Positions 1 to 6,326 of a DNA stretch of 16,712 nucleotides are shown here, piece by piece; position 1 is the stretch's first letter, and each line of letters starts with the position of its first letter. The translations under genes and the position numbers were made by a program. Source of the stretch: QYOJ01 sp043810345 (lineage in GTDB: Bacteria > Bacteroidota > Bacteroidia > Bacteroidales > FEN-979); assembly GCA_043810345.1 (NCBI GenBank), contig JBDROF010000081.1:1-16712 (forward strand), read 5' to 3'. The notes under the pieces are model-generated. The model did no database searches, had not been told where the DNA came from, and worked only from the letters and a program-made list of their open reading frames with translations.

Positions 1-29
1 AGGAATTGAGAGAATAGTCTGAAAACCTA

Positions 30-71
30 CTGCCAACTGCGGAATGCGGACTGTGGACTGTGGACTACAGA
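30..71. repeat. Degenerate heptamer tandem repeat, six units
   Basis: Six consecutive 7-base units can be read: ctgccaa, ctgcgga, atgcgga, ctgtgga, ctgtgga, ctacaga. The period is exact although the units diverge. The array lies just past the stop codon of the minus-strand gene that ends at 76. A related array (ctgccga units) lies beyond the other side of that gene at 721-755, so the gene is flanked by the same repeat family. No protein or structured RNA is apparent. Function unknown. Confidence 0.75.
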
Positions 72-75
72 CTCC

Positions 76-540
76 CTATAAAAGTCCCGCGTTTTTCATG
101 ATCTCTGAAAGCTTCGGCTGGGTTTTGGCATAATCCACGAGAACTGAAAGGATTTTCTGATCCTGCTTCTTTAGTGGCGCCAGGGAGAGTTTGCGGTCCC
201 AGAAGGCGAAGCCGAACACGCTGATCATCATGGTGGTGAAGAGCCCGATGATGGCCCAGAGGAAGTTGAAGAGCTGGTCGAAGCGGGCGTTCATTTCCGA
301 TCGCAAGCCATCAACTTTTGAGTCGATCTTTGCATCGAGCTGTCCAATCTGGGCGTCTGTCTTTGAATCAAGCCCTCCAAACAGGACATCAATTTTTGCG
401 TCCAGCGCTTCAAGCCTCTGTTCTGTCCGGATGATCCGGTCACGATCGTCAAGGGTAAAAGGGATCTCTTTCGTCTCTGCTTTTATTAAAACAGGAAGCA
501 GAAGTAGTAAGACCCCAACGAATTTCTTCAGTGTATTCAT
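76..540 (-). CDS. Small exported coiled-coil protein with one late membrane segment (hypothetical)
   Basis: I do not recognise a named family. The 154-residue product starts with a basic, Leu-rich signal sequence (MNTLKKFVGVLLLLLPV, residues 1-21). Next is a charged helical stretch (about 35-90) with repeated LDAKID/LDSKTD/IDSKVD units, typical of a coiled coil. One strong membrane helix follows (about 91-114, from FNFLWAIIGLF to FGFAFW), then a short basic tail. This suggests a membrane-anchored protein with an exposed coiled coil, perhaps a scaffold or stalk; that is inference. I chose the ATG at 540, not the upstream in-frame ATG at 582, because a TAnnTTTG promoter box lies at 584-591, which puts transcription start downstream of 582, and because the signal peptide begins at 540. 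It is a single gene, flanked by heptamer repeats. Confidence 0.75.
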   Translation of the reverse strand: MNTLKKFVGVLLLLLPVLIKAETKEIPFTLDDRDRIIRTEQRLEALDAKIDVLFGGLDSKTDAQIGQLDAKIDSKVDGLRSEMNARFDQLFNFLWAIIGLFTTMMISVFGFAFWDRKLSLAPLKKQDQKILSVLVDYAKTQPKLSEIMKNAGLL

Positions 541-583
541 GATAGTATGGATTAAGGTTTGCCCATTAATCCGGTTTGCCATA

Positions 584-591
584 CAAAGGTA
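584..591 (-). promoter_or_regulatory. Bacteroidota-type -7 box for the gene ending at 76
   Basis: On the minus strand the bases read TACCTTTG, a full match to the Bacteroidota -7 consensus TAnnTTTG, about 44 bases before the ATG at 540. No clear TTTG lies 19 bases further upstream, so only half of the promoter is supported. Its position argues against the longer reading frame that begins at 582. Confidence 0.5.
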
Positions 592-720
592 ATACAGTTT
601 TGGCGGAAAGTTTTCAACAATGCGACTTTTAAAATCGACCCTGTTACCACGTCACTATCTACTTCGGTATGATCGCAGCTTCGGCTCCTCGCATAACAGT
701 AGTGCCGGATGAGAGGAAGG
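592..720. other. Gene-free stretch, possible dispersed intergenic sequence
   Basis: No credible gene lies between the divergent promoters at 584 and 833. Frames that are open here are shadows. Read on the minus strand, 663-706 spells TTVMRGAEAAIIPK followed by a stop. From memory, this short phrase and its alternate-frame form (CYARSRSCDHTE) recur in spurious ORFs of Bacteroidota genomes, so I suspect a dispersed intergenic sequence. That is recollection, not a search result. The stretch leads directly into the heptamer array at 721. Confidence 0.3.
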
Positions 721-755
721 TTGCCGACTGCCGACTGCCGACTGCCAACTGACAA
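721..755. repeat. Heptamer tandem repeat, ctgccga type, five units
   Basis: Units read ttgccga, ctgccga, ctgccga, ctgccaa, ctgacaa, with an exact 7-base period and decay toward the 3' side. The unit is close to that of the array at 30-71. It sits upstream of the promoter at 833 and outside any supported gene. Confidence 0.8.
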
Positions 756-832
756 TGCCGGGGGCGGTCCGCTAAATTTCCAATTCTTCTTCTGTGAATT
801 TATTAACATGCAGAAATCTAGATATTTACGAT

Positions 833-840
833 TATATTTG
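833..840 (+). promoter_or_regulatory. Bacteroidota-type -7 box for the SDR oxidoreductase gene
   Basis: TATATTTG is a full match to TAnnTTTG. A TTTA lies 20 bases upstream (809-812), a near match to the -33 TTTG element. The box lies inside the longest open frame (ATG at 794), so translation from 794 is unlikely and the start must be downstream. This supports the TTG at 872. Confidence 0.55.
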
Positions 841-871
841 TACCCAAAAGGAAGAAACCAATTCTGTACGT

Positions 872-2323
872 TTGAAGATCCTGTTAACCGGAGCCACCGG
901 ATACATCGGAAAAAGATTGCTGCCCGTCTTGATGGAAAACGGCCATGAGGTGGTTTGTTGTGTCAGGGATAAAACGAGAATGATGGTGGATCCTGACTGG
1001 GGTGACAGGGTCAGTGTGATAGAGGTTGATTTTCTTCAGAAAAAAACCCTTAAAACGATCCCTAAGGATATCGACGGGGCTTACTACCTGATCCATTCCA
1101 TGACCTCCACAGACAAAGGTTTTGACCTGGCTGAGGCCATTTCAGCGCACAATTTCAAAGATTACCTGAACAATACCCTTGTCAAACATGTGGTTTACCT
1201 GAGTGGGATCGCCAACGATCCCCACCTCTCAAGGCATCTCGCTTCGAGGAAAAACGTGGAGGATATCCTGATTTCAGGCAACTATAAATCAACCACCCTG
1301 AGAGCTGGCATCATTATAGGTTCGGGGAGCTCCTCATTCGAGATCATCCGTAACCTGGTGGAAAAACTGCCGGTCATGATAGCCCCACACTGGCTACTGA
1401 CACGTTCTCAGCCCATTGCCATCAGGGATGTGATCTATTGCCTCGAAAAAGTCCTGTTCAAAGAGGAGTGCTTCAACAGGAATTATGACATTGGCGGGCC
1501 GGATGTCATGACATACAAAGATATGTTGCTTGAACTGGCCCGGATCCGTGGATTGAAACGCCGGATTTACGCCCTCCCCGTATTGTTTCCCCGTCTCTCC
1601 TCTGTCTGGCTGTTTCTTTTTACCCCTGCCTCCTTTCCACTGGCCTCTCACCTTGTAAGCAGCATGGGTGTTGAGGTAGTGGCCCGCAATGACCGTCTTC
1701 ACCGGTTGCTCGGAGTATGTCCCCTGACCTTTTATGAAGCCGTGGAAGAGGCGTTTGTCAACATCCGGCAAAATTCAATCATCTCCAGCTGGACCGATGC
1801 AATGACACGGGGCAGGATAGGTCCGAATCTCTCTAAATACATAGAGATCCCGAATCATGGCTGCTTTGAAGACATCCGTTCCGTAAAAGTCAGCAACATC
1901 GAACTCGTCACGAGCCGGATCTGGTCGATCGGCGGAGAGAAGGGGTGGTATTATGCGAATTGGCTATGGCAGCTCAGAGGCATGACCGACCGGCTGATCG
2001 GAGGTGTTGGGTTGATTCGCGGACGACGGTCACCTGACCGTATCCATGCAGGTGACACCCTCGACTGCTGGCGCGTACTGGTCGCAGACAAACAAAGCCA
2101 TCGTCTCCTGCTTTTTGCCGAGATGAAACTTCCGGGTGAAGCATGGCTGGAGTTCAGCTTTAAAAACAACATCCTCATCCAAACAGCCACCTTCAGGCCC
2201 AAAGGACTTTCGGGCCGTATCTACTGGTACCTTCTGATGCCGATCCACCTCTCCGTGTTCCGGGGAATGATAAAGAAACTGGCAAAGGACGAGGAACGAG
2301 GGACGAAGGAAGAAAGACGTTAG
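872..2323 (+). CDS. NAD(P)-binding SDR/NmrA-like oxidoreductase with C-terminal DUF2867-like region
   Basis: The N-terminal half is a Rossmann fold of the atypical SDR (NmrA/epimerase) type. ILLTGATGYIGKRLLPVL carries the GxxGxxG dinucleotide loop in the first 20 residues, and later pieces such as YYLIHSM, VVYLSGI and LRAGIIIGSGS are typical. The C-terminal part (about residue 330 on: IWSIGGEKGWYYANWLW, then GDTLDCWRVL and a final amphipathic segment) resembles DUF2867, often fused to such SDRs. Substrate is unknown. I place the start at TTG 872, giving MKILLTGATG as in relatives and 483 residues. No ATG lies between 794 and the glycine loop, and the promoter at 833-840 excludes 794. AAGGAAG at 848-854 could be a distant ribosome site. 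The last 11 or so residues (DEERGTKEERR) are encoded by a heptamer repeat, so the native C-terminus may have been rewritten. Confidence 0.85.
   Translation: MKILLTGATGYIGKRLLPVLMENGHEVVCCVRDKTRMMVDPDWGDRVSVIEVDFLQKKTLKTIPKDIDGAYYLIHSMTSTDKGFDLAEAISAHNFKDYLNNTLVKHVVYLSGIANDPHLSRHLASRKNVEDILISGNYKSTTLRAGIIIGSGSSSFEIIRNLVEKLPVMIAPHWLLTRSQPIAIRDVIYCLEKVLFKEECFNRNYDIGGPDVMTYKDMLLELARIRGLKRRIYALPVLFPRLSSVWLFLFTPASFPLASHLVSSMGVEVVARNDRLHRLLGVCPLTFYEAVEEAFVNIRQNSIISSWTDAMTRGRIGPNLSKYIEIPNHGCFEDIRSVKVSNIELVTSRIWSIGGEKGWYYANWLWQLRGMTDRLIGGVGLIRGRRSPDRIHAGDTLDCWRVLVADKQSHRLLLFAEMKLPGEAWLEFSFKNNILIQTATFRPKGLSGRIYWYLLMPIHLSVFRGMIKKLAKDEERGTKEERR
2286..2320. repeat. Heptamer tandem repeat (GGACGA type) inside the 3' end of a gene
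   Basis: Units read aggacga, ggaacga, gggacga, aggaaga, aagacgt. The array ends just before the TAG at 2321-2323 and encodes the charged C-terminal tail of the SDR protein. It is followed by a second low-complexity patch, ctctgtgc-ccctgtgc at 2349-2364, in the intergenic spacer. Confidence 0.65.
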
Positions 2324-2379
2324 AGACCATGACCGTACGACCTCATTTCTCTGTGCCCCTGTGCCTAGAAAAAAAATCG

Positions 2380-2387
2380 TAATTTTG
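2380..2387 (+). promoter_or_regulatory. Bacteroidota-type -7 box for the VCBS/T9SS gene
   Basis: TAATTTTG fits TAnnTTTG exactly and lies 30 bases before the ATG at 2418, implying a short leader. I see no convincing -33 TTTG. It follows an A-rich run. Confidence 0.5.
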
Positions 2388-2417
2388 CAAATACAAACCT
2401 GAATATATATCCGTAAC

Positions 2418-4175
2418 ATGAAAGTAAAATCCATTCTTACAGCGTTTCTTTTCCTGATATCCCCGGTCGCCTTTGCGCAAAGTTTTCAGCTTATCTCCAC
2501 CCCGATGCCCGGGGTGAATAACGGAGGCAGCTGCTGGGGTGATTATGATAACGATGGTGACCTCGACCTTGTGGTAAACGGTCAGAAGGCCGACTGGAAT
2601 TCTGTGACCCTGATCTATGAGAATAACAACGGACAGTTTACGGAGGTCAGTGGAGATTTGCCGGCTCTTTTTGGAGGAACAGCCCGATGGGGCGATTACG
2701 ACAACGACGATGATCTGGATCTGCTGGTCTGCGGAATGAATGGATCCGGTGAGGGAGAGACCATTCTCTGCCAGAATGTGAATGGAACATTCACCGCTGT
2801 TGAAACTCCCTTTACCGGCATCACGCAGGGCAGGGTTCTATGGCTGGACGAAAACCGCGATGGCTGGCTGGATGTTTTGGTTGCCGGCGATACGATGTAC
2901 AACACCCCGGCCGCAGAACTCTACCACAACAATGGCGATGGAACCTTTTCGCAGGTGGATGCGAAGATCCCGGCATCACTCAATTCCTCCTATACCGTCG
3001 GAGACTTTGACAATGACGGTGACGACGATCTTTTTGTGACCGGCTATTACGAGAACACATTTGCATCCCGGTTACTGAGAAATGACAATTACGGCAGCTT
3101 CTCTGATACCCAGATCCCATTCGACAGTGTAGCTTACGGAGATATGATCTTCCTGGATATAGACAAGGATATGGACCTGGACATCATCTACATGGGGAAC
3201 GATCTGACGGGGAATTACATTGCCCGGGTTTACCGGAACGACGGAAACGATACGTTCACTAAACTGACCAGCGACATTGAGGGTGAATGGGTTGGACAGA
3301 TAGATGCAGGGGATTTCGATAACGATGGGGATCCCGATCTGGCCATCACAGGAGCCTTGTGTTGCGGGGAAGCCCTGACGGAACTCTATACGAATGATGG
3401 GACTGGCCACTTCACGCCGGTTAACAGCAGCCTCCCTGCCAGATCCTTCAGTCAGATACGGTTTGGGGATGTTGATAACGACGGGGATGCTGATCTCCTC
3501 TTGACCGGTCTGGCCGAAATGACTACCGGTTTGCCGATGACACAGATCTATAGAAATACGATGGGATCCAATACATTTGGCACAAATAATCCACCGGATG
3601 ATCCGCAGAACCTGAATACACAGATCGACCTTAACGACGTCACCTTTTCCTGGTCGCCCTCCTTCGATGATAAAACCCCTTCGGCCGCGTTGACCTATAA
3701 CCTCTACCTCGGTAACTATCCCTCTTCCTTTCATGTCTTTGCGCCTCTTGCCAATCCGGTGAGTGGGTTCAACAGGGTTTATGCTATCGGCAATGTCAAC
3801 CAGGATACCTCCTGGATGATCCTGGATCTCCCTGCCGGAATCTACTACTGGAGCGTTCAGGCAATGGACCATACACTCAGCGGATCGGAATTCTCACCGG
3901 AACAGAGCTTTGAGATCACCTATATCGGTGTGGAAGAGGCCCTCGCTGACGCAGGATTGATCGTCTACCCCAACCCTGCATCAACGTTCATCAATGTAAA
4001 AAGTGAAACGGAAGGCGAACTTATGATTTCCGATATACGGGGTGGTATAACAGGGTTTTACAACGTGTTAAAAGGAACAAGCACTATCTCTGTGACCACC
4101 CTGGGAAGTGGGGTTTATATTATCCGGTTTAATACAGGGAGTAAAGTAAGTCAAATGAAGCTTATAATAGAGTAA
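2418..4175 (+). CDS. Secreted FG-GAP/VCBS beta-propeller protein with T9SS sorting domain
   Basis: A 585-residue surface or secreted protein. A Sec signal peptide ends near AFAQS (residues 1-21). Seven calcium-loop motifs follow at about 53-residue spacing: GDYDNDGDLD (41), GDYDNDDDLD (92), LDENRDGWLD (143), GDFDNDGDDD (195), LDIDKDMDLD (246), GDFDNDGDPD (298) and GDVDNDGDAD (350). Seven Dx(D/N)xDG-type loops fit one complete seven-bladed VCBS/FG-GAP propeller. A fibronectin III-like region with Trp/Tyr-rich strands spans about 393-495. The end (about 512-585, from LIVYPNP through GSGVYIIRF to MKLIIE) is a type A T9SS C-terminal domain, which would direct export across the outer membrane and attachment or release. 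The ligand is unknown; adhesion or glycan/protein binding is plausible. Loops 3 and 5 (DENRDG, DIDKDM) are the most divergent. Monocistronic by context. Confidence 0.9.
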   Translation: MKVKSILTAFLFLISPVAFAQSFQLISTPMPGVNNGGSCWGDYDNDGDLDLVVNGQKADWNSVTLIYENNNGQFTEVSGDLPALFGGTARWGDYDNDDDLDLLVCGMNGSGEGETILCQNVNGTFTAVETPFTGITQGRVLWLDENRDGWLDVLVAGDTMYNTPAAELYHNNGDGTFSQVDAKIPASLNSSYTVGDFDNDGDDDLFVTGYYENTFASRLLRNDNYGSFSDTQIPFDSVAYGDMIFLDIDKDMDLDIIYMGNDLTGNYIARVYRNDGNDTFTKLTSDIEGEWVGQIDAGDFDNDGDPDLAITGALCCGEALTELYTNDGTGHFTPVNSSLPARSFSQIRFGDVDNDGDADLLLTGLAEMTTGLPMTQIYRNTMGSNTFGTNNPPDDPQNLNTQIDLNDVTFSWSPSFDDKTPSAALTYNLYLGNYPSSFHVFAPLANPVSGFNRVYAIGNVNQDTSWMILDLPAGIYYWSVQAMDHTLSGSEFSPEQSFEITYIGVEEALADAGLIVYPNPASTFINVKSETEGELMISDIRGGITGFYNVLKGTSTISVTTLGSGVYIIRFNTGSKVSQMKLIIE

Positions 4176-4188
4176 ACCAACTCTGCCT

Positions 4189-4200
4189 GGATTATAATCC
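4189..4200. repeat. 12-base perfect palindrome in the spacer
   Basis: GGATTATAATCC lies 14 bases after the stop of the VCBS gene. It has no loop and no following T run, so it is not a standard intrinsic terminator. It could be a protein site or chance. Confidence 0.3.
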
Positions 4201-4272
4201 GAAAGCGAAATCATCCAAGAAAAAAGGGAAATAAATTCACCCCGTTTGTAATTTAGTCGAAATATTTCAAGG

Positions 4273-5943
4273 ATGAAGAGAATACTCATTATTACCGGGT
4301 TTCTGATTTCTCTTTTCTGCTCCGTATCTGCCCAGGAGAAGGTTAGGAATCTGATTGTGATGATTCCAGATGGAACCAGTAGTAACATATTATCGCTTGC
4401 ACGATGGTATAAATTTGGAGCTTGTCCGGCCAACAACTGCAGGCTGGCCATCGATCTACATATCTGCGGGATGGTATCCACTTACAATTCCGACTCCCCC
4501 ATCGGGGATTCTGCTCCAACAGGCAGCACCTATGCAACCGGGCACCTCTCCAATACGGGATTTGTAGCCACTTATCCTGTTTCAACCGGCAAGGAAAAAG
4601 ATCTGATTGAGGTGGATCCCCTCCGGGCATACCATCCCCTCTTCACCATCCTGGAAGCGGCAAGGATCCAGGGAAAATCTACGGGATTGGTTGTGACCTG
4701 CGAATTCACCCATGCCACACCTGCCGGCTTCTCTGCCCATACCCCTTTCCGTGATGACGAAGAGGCCATTGCCATCCAGATGGTGCATAACAACCTCAGT
4801 GTGGTCTTTGGAGGGGGCTTACAGTACCTGGATCCGGCCCGGCGAAAAGATGGGCTGGACCTCTTTAACGTGCTCCGGCTCCGGAATTACCGGCTGGTTA
4901 CCGCCAGAGATGAGTTTGAAACCCTGACACCGGTCGATACCCTGGTTTATTGCCTGTTCTCTGAAGATTACCTCCCGAATGACCTGGACAGGGATCCGGA
5001 AAAGGTTCCTTCCCTGGCTGAGATGACCCGGAAGGCAATCAAGATCCTGTCAGAGAATCCGAAAGGATTTTTCCTGATGGTAGAAGGGAGTAAGATCGAC
5101 TGGGCAGCCCACCAAAATGACCCGGTTGGCACCATCACGGAATACCTTGCGTTCGATGACGCAGTAAAGGAGGCGATGGACTATGCTAACAGAGATGGCT
5201 ATACCGCCGTGGTGATCGTTCCCGATCATGGTACCAGCGGGATCAGCCTTGGCAATAGCCGTTCCAGCAGCAACCATGACGTGCTACCCATCCATGATCT
5301 GCTCCAACCACTCTATAATTGCAAAAAAACTGTAGAATGGATCACCGGTGCCATTCAATCAACACCCCCTGAAACCAGAAATATCTTTTTTGATAACACA
5401 GGTATCCGGTTAACAGAAGAGGAGATCGAACAGGTGAACATGGCCAGGAACTCAGCCAATCAATACCTCCTGTCGATGACGGTTGCCAAACTCATCAACC
5501 AGCATGCCTATGTGGGCTTCACTACTCATGGACATACCGGTGAGGATGTGATGCTGGCAGTTTATCATCCGGGCAATTATCGGCCTTCCGGCGTGATAAA
5601 CAACATAGAACTGCATCACTACATGACTGAAATTCTGGATACACCAGATTTGAATGCCCTCACCGAAGCCAGGTTTTGTATTGACACTATCGCGTTGAAG
5701 GGAGTGGATTGGGAAATCGTAAGTTCAGACAATGCCCGTCCGAAACTGGTGATCCGACCTGAAAAGGGTGCGAAGATCCATGCCGAAGTTGATGCATCAA
5801 CGGACTATGTCACAATCTTCAAAAAAGATAAACCCCTGAAAATAATCTCTCTGCGCTCCCTTGCCATCTTTGTGGAGCCCCTGCAGCATTTTTTTATCCC
5901 TAAAAACCTGGGGAAGTTATTGAAAGACGAATTTCTTCACTGA
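4273..5943 (+). CDS. Secreted alkaline phosphatase (PhoA family)
   Basis: The enzyme hydrolyses phosphate monoesters outside the cytoplasm. The 556-residue precursor has a signal peptide (MKRILIITGF to CSVSAQ, about 1-21). The active site is readable: metal ligand D33 in MIPDGTSSN; nucleophile S80 in GDSAPTGS; H147/T149 in THATPAG; E271, D276 and H280 in EGSKIDWAAH; D318-H319 in VPDHG; and H421 in HTGED. The equivalents of E. coli D153 and K328 are H147 and W277. That His/Trp pair is known from Bacillus subtilis and Thermotoga enzymes and is linked to altered metal preference (cobalt rather than magnesium activation). About 75 residues after 480 form a poorly recognised C-terminal extension; there is no T9SS tail. 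Upstream, TAATTTAG at 4249-4256 is a one-mismatch -7 box. No phosphate-regulon genes are adjacent, so control is unknown. Confidence 0.92.
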   Translation: MKRILIITGFLISLFCSVSAQEKVRNLIVMIPDGTSSNILSLARWYKFGACPANNCRLAIDLHICGMVSTYNSDSPIGDSAPTGSTYATGHLSNTGFVATYPVSTGKEKDLIEVDPLRAYHPLFTILEAARIQGKSTGLVVTCEFTHATPAGFSAHTPFRDDEEAIAIQMVHNNLSVVFGGGLQYLDPARRKDGLDLFNVLRLRNYRLVTARDEFETLTPVDTLVYCLFSEDYLPNDLDRDPEKVPSLAEMTRKAIKILSENPKGFFLMVEGSKIDWAAHQNDPVGTITEYLAFDDAVKEAMDYANRDGYTAVVIVPDHGTSGISLGNSRSSSNHDVLPIHDLLQPLYNCKKTVEWITGAIQSTPPETRNIFFDNTGIRLTEEEIEQVNMARNSANQYLLSMTVAKLINQHAYVGFTTHGHTGEDVMLAVYHPGNYRPSGVINNIELHHYMTEILDTPDLNALTEARFCIDTIALKGVDWEIVSSDNARPKLVIRPEKGAKIHAEVDASTDYVTIFKKDKPLKIISLRSLAIFVEPLQHFFIPKNLGKLLKDEFLH

Positions 5944-5961
5944 TAATAACTTCCGGGAATC

Positions 5962-5992
5962 TTTGTTTTATTTAGAATTAGTCTTAATTTTG
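5962..5992 (+). promoter_or_regulatory. Complete Bacteroidota promoter (TTTG-N19-TAATTTTG) ahead of yceI remnant
   Basis: TTTG at 5962-5965 is followed by exactly 19 bases and then TAATTTTG at 5985-5992, matching both elements and the spacing of the Bacteroidota housekeeping promoter. It is the best promoter in the window. It points at the yceI pseudogene starting at 6021, and no terminator-like hairpin is obvious before the ppdK gene, so it may also drive ppdK. Confidence 0.7.
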
Positions 5993-6020
5993 CAATTAAA
6001 ATAATTAAAATAAGATTGTT

Positions 6021-6255
6021 ATGAATACTAAAAATAAAACCAGCTGGGCTGTTGACACTGACTTTTCGTTCGACTGGATTTAGTAAACAAGCAGGAAATG
6101 AATATCTTCTGACTGGTATGACCCGGGCCGGTTTTGAATTGTCGGGGAAACTGAACCGGAAAGAGTTTGGACTACACTGGAGTGCACTGAAAGAGATCTC
6201 CCCGAACCTGCAATTGGCTGGAGCGACAGCAGTGGATCCTCTGGAATATGAATAA
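6021..6255 (+). pseudogene. Decayed yceI-family gene with internal deletions
   Basis: The ATG at 6021 opens MNTKNKTSWAVDTD, the usual start of YceI lipocalin-like proteins, but the frame stops at 6081-6083 after 20 codons. In the +1 frame, LTFRSTGFSKQAGNEYLLTG follows (from about 6055) and then MTRAGFELSGKLNRKEFGLH. Both are typical central and late YceI segments. Compared with a normal protein of roughly 170-190 residues, about 70 residues are missing between the first two pieces with a frame change. About 25-30 more are missing between LTG and MTRAGFE, where the DLTI..GVTK strand should be. The tail after SALKE no longer resembles the family. YceI proteins bind polyisoprenoids in the periplasm; this copy cannot fold. 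The promoter upstream is intact. I did not see a usable alternative start. Confidence 0.8.
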
Positions 6256-6326
6256 CACCGGGAAGATCGAATACTGAAATTCTTCGTAATTTTACACCCT
6301 CAAACGAACACCAAATCCTGTCGATT

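Noticed and set aside
191..592. 133-residue plus-strand frame over the small coiled-coil gene
   Set aside because: Antisense shadow: no signal, domain or promoter, while the minus-strand gene has a signal peptide, coiled coil, membrane helix and promoter.
721..755. CRISPR-like repeat
   Set aside because: Units are 7 bases, contiguous and without spacers; no cas gene in the window.
3072..3872. 266-residue minus-strand frame inside the VCBS gene
   Set aside because: Shadow of the repeated GDxDNDGD codons on the plus strand; its composition is not protein-like.
4189..4200. Terminator after the VCBS gene
   Set aside because: GGATTATAATCC is a palindrome without loop or U-tract, so only the palindrome itself is reported.
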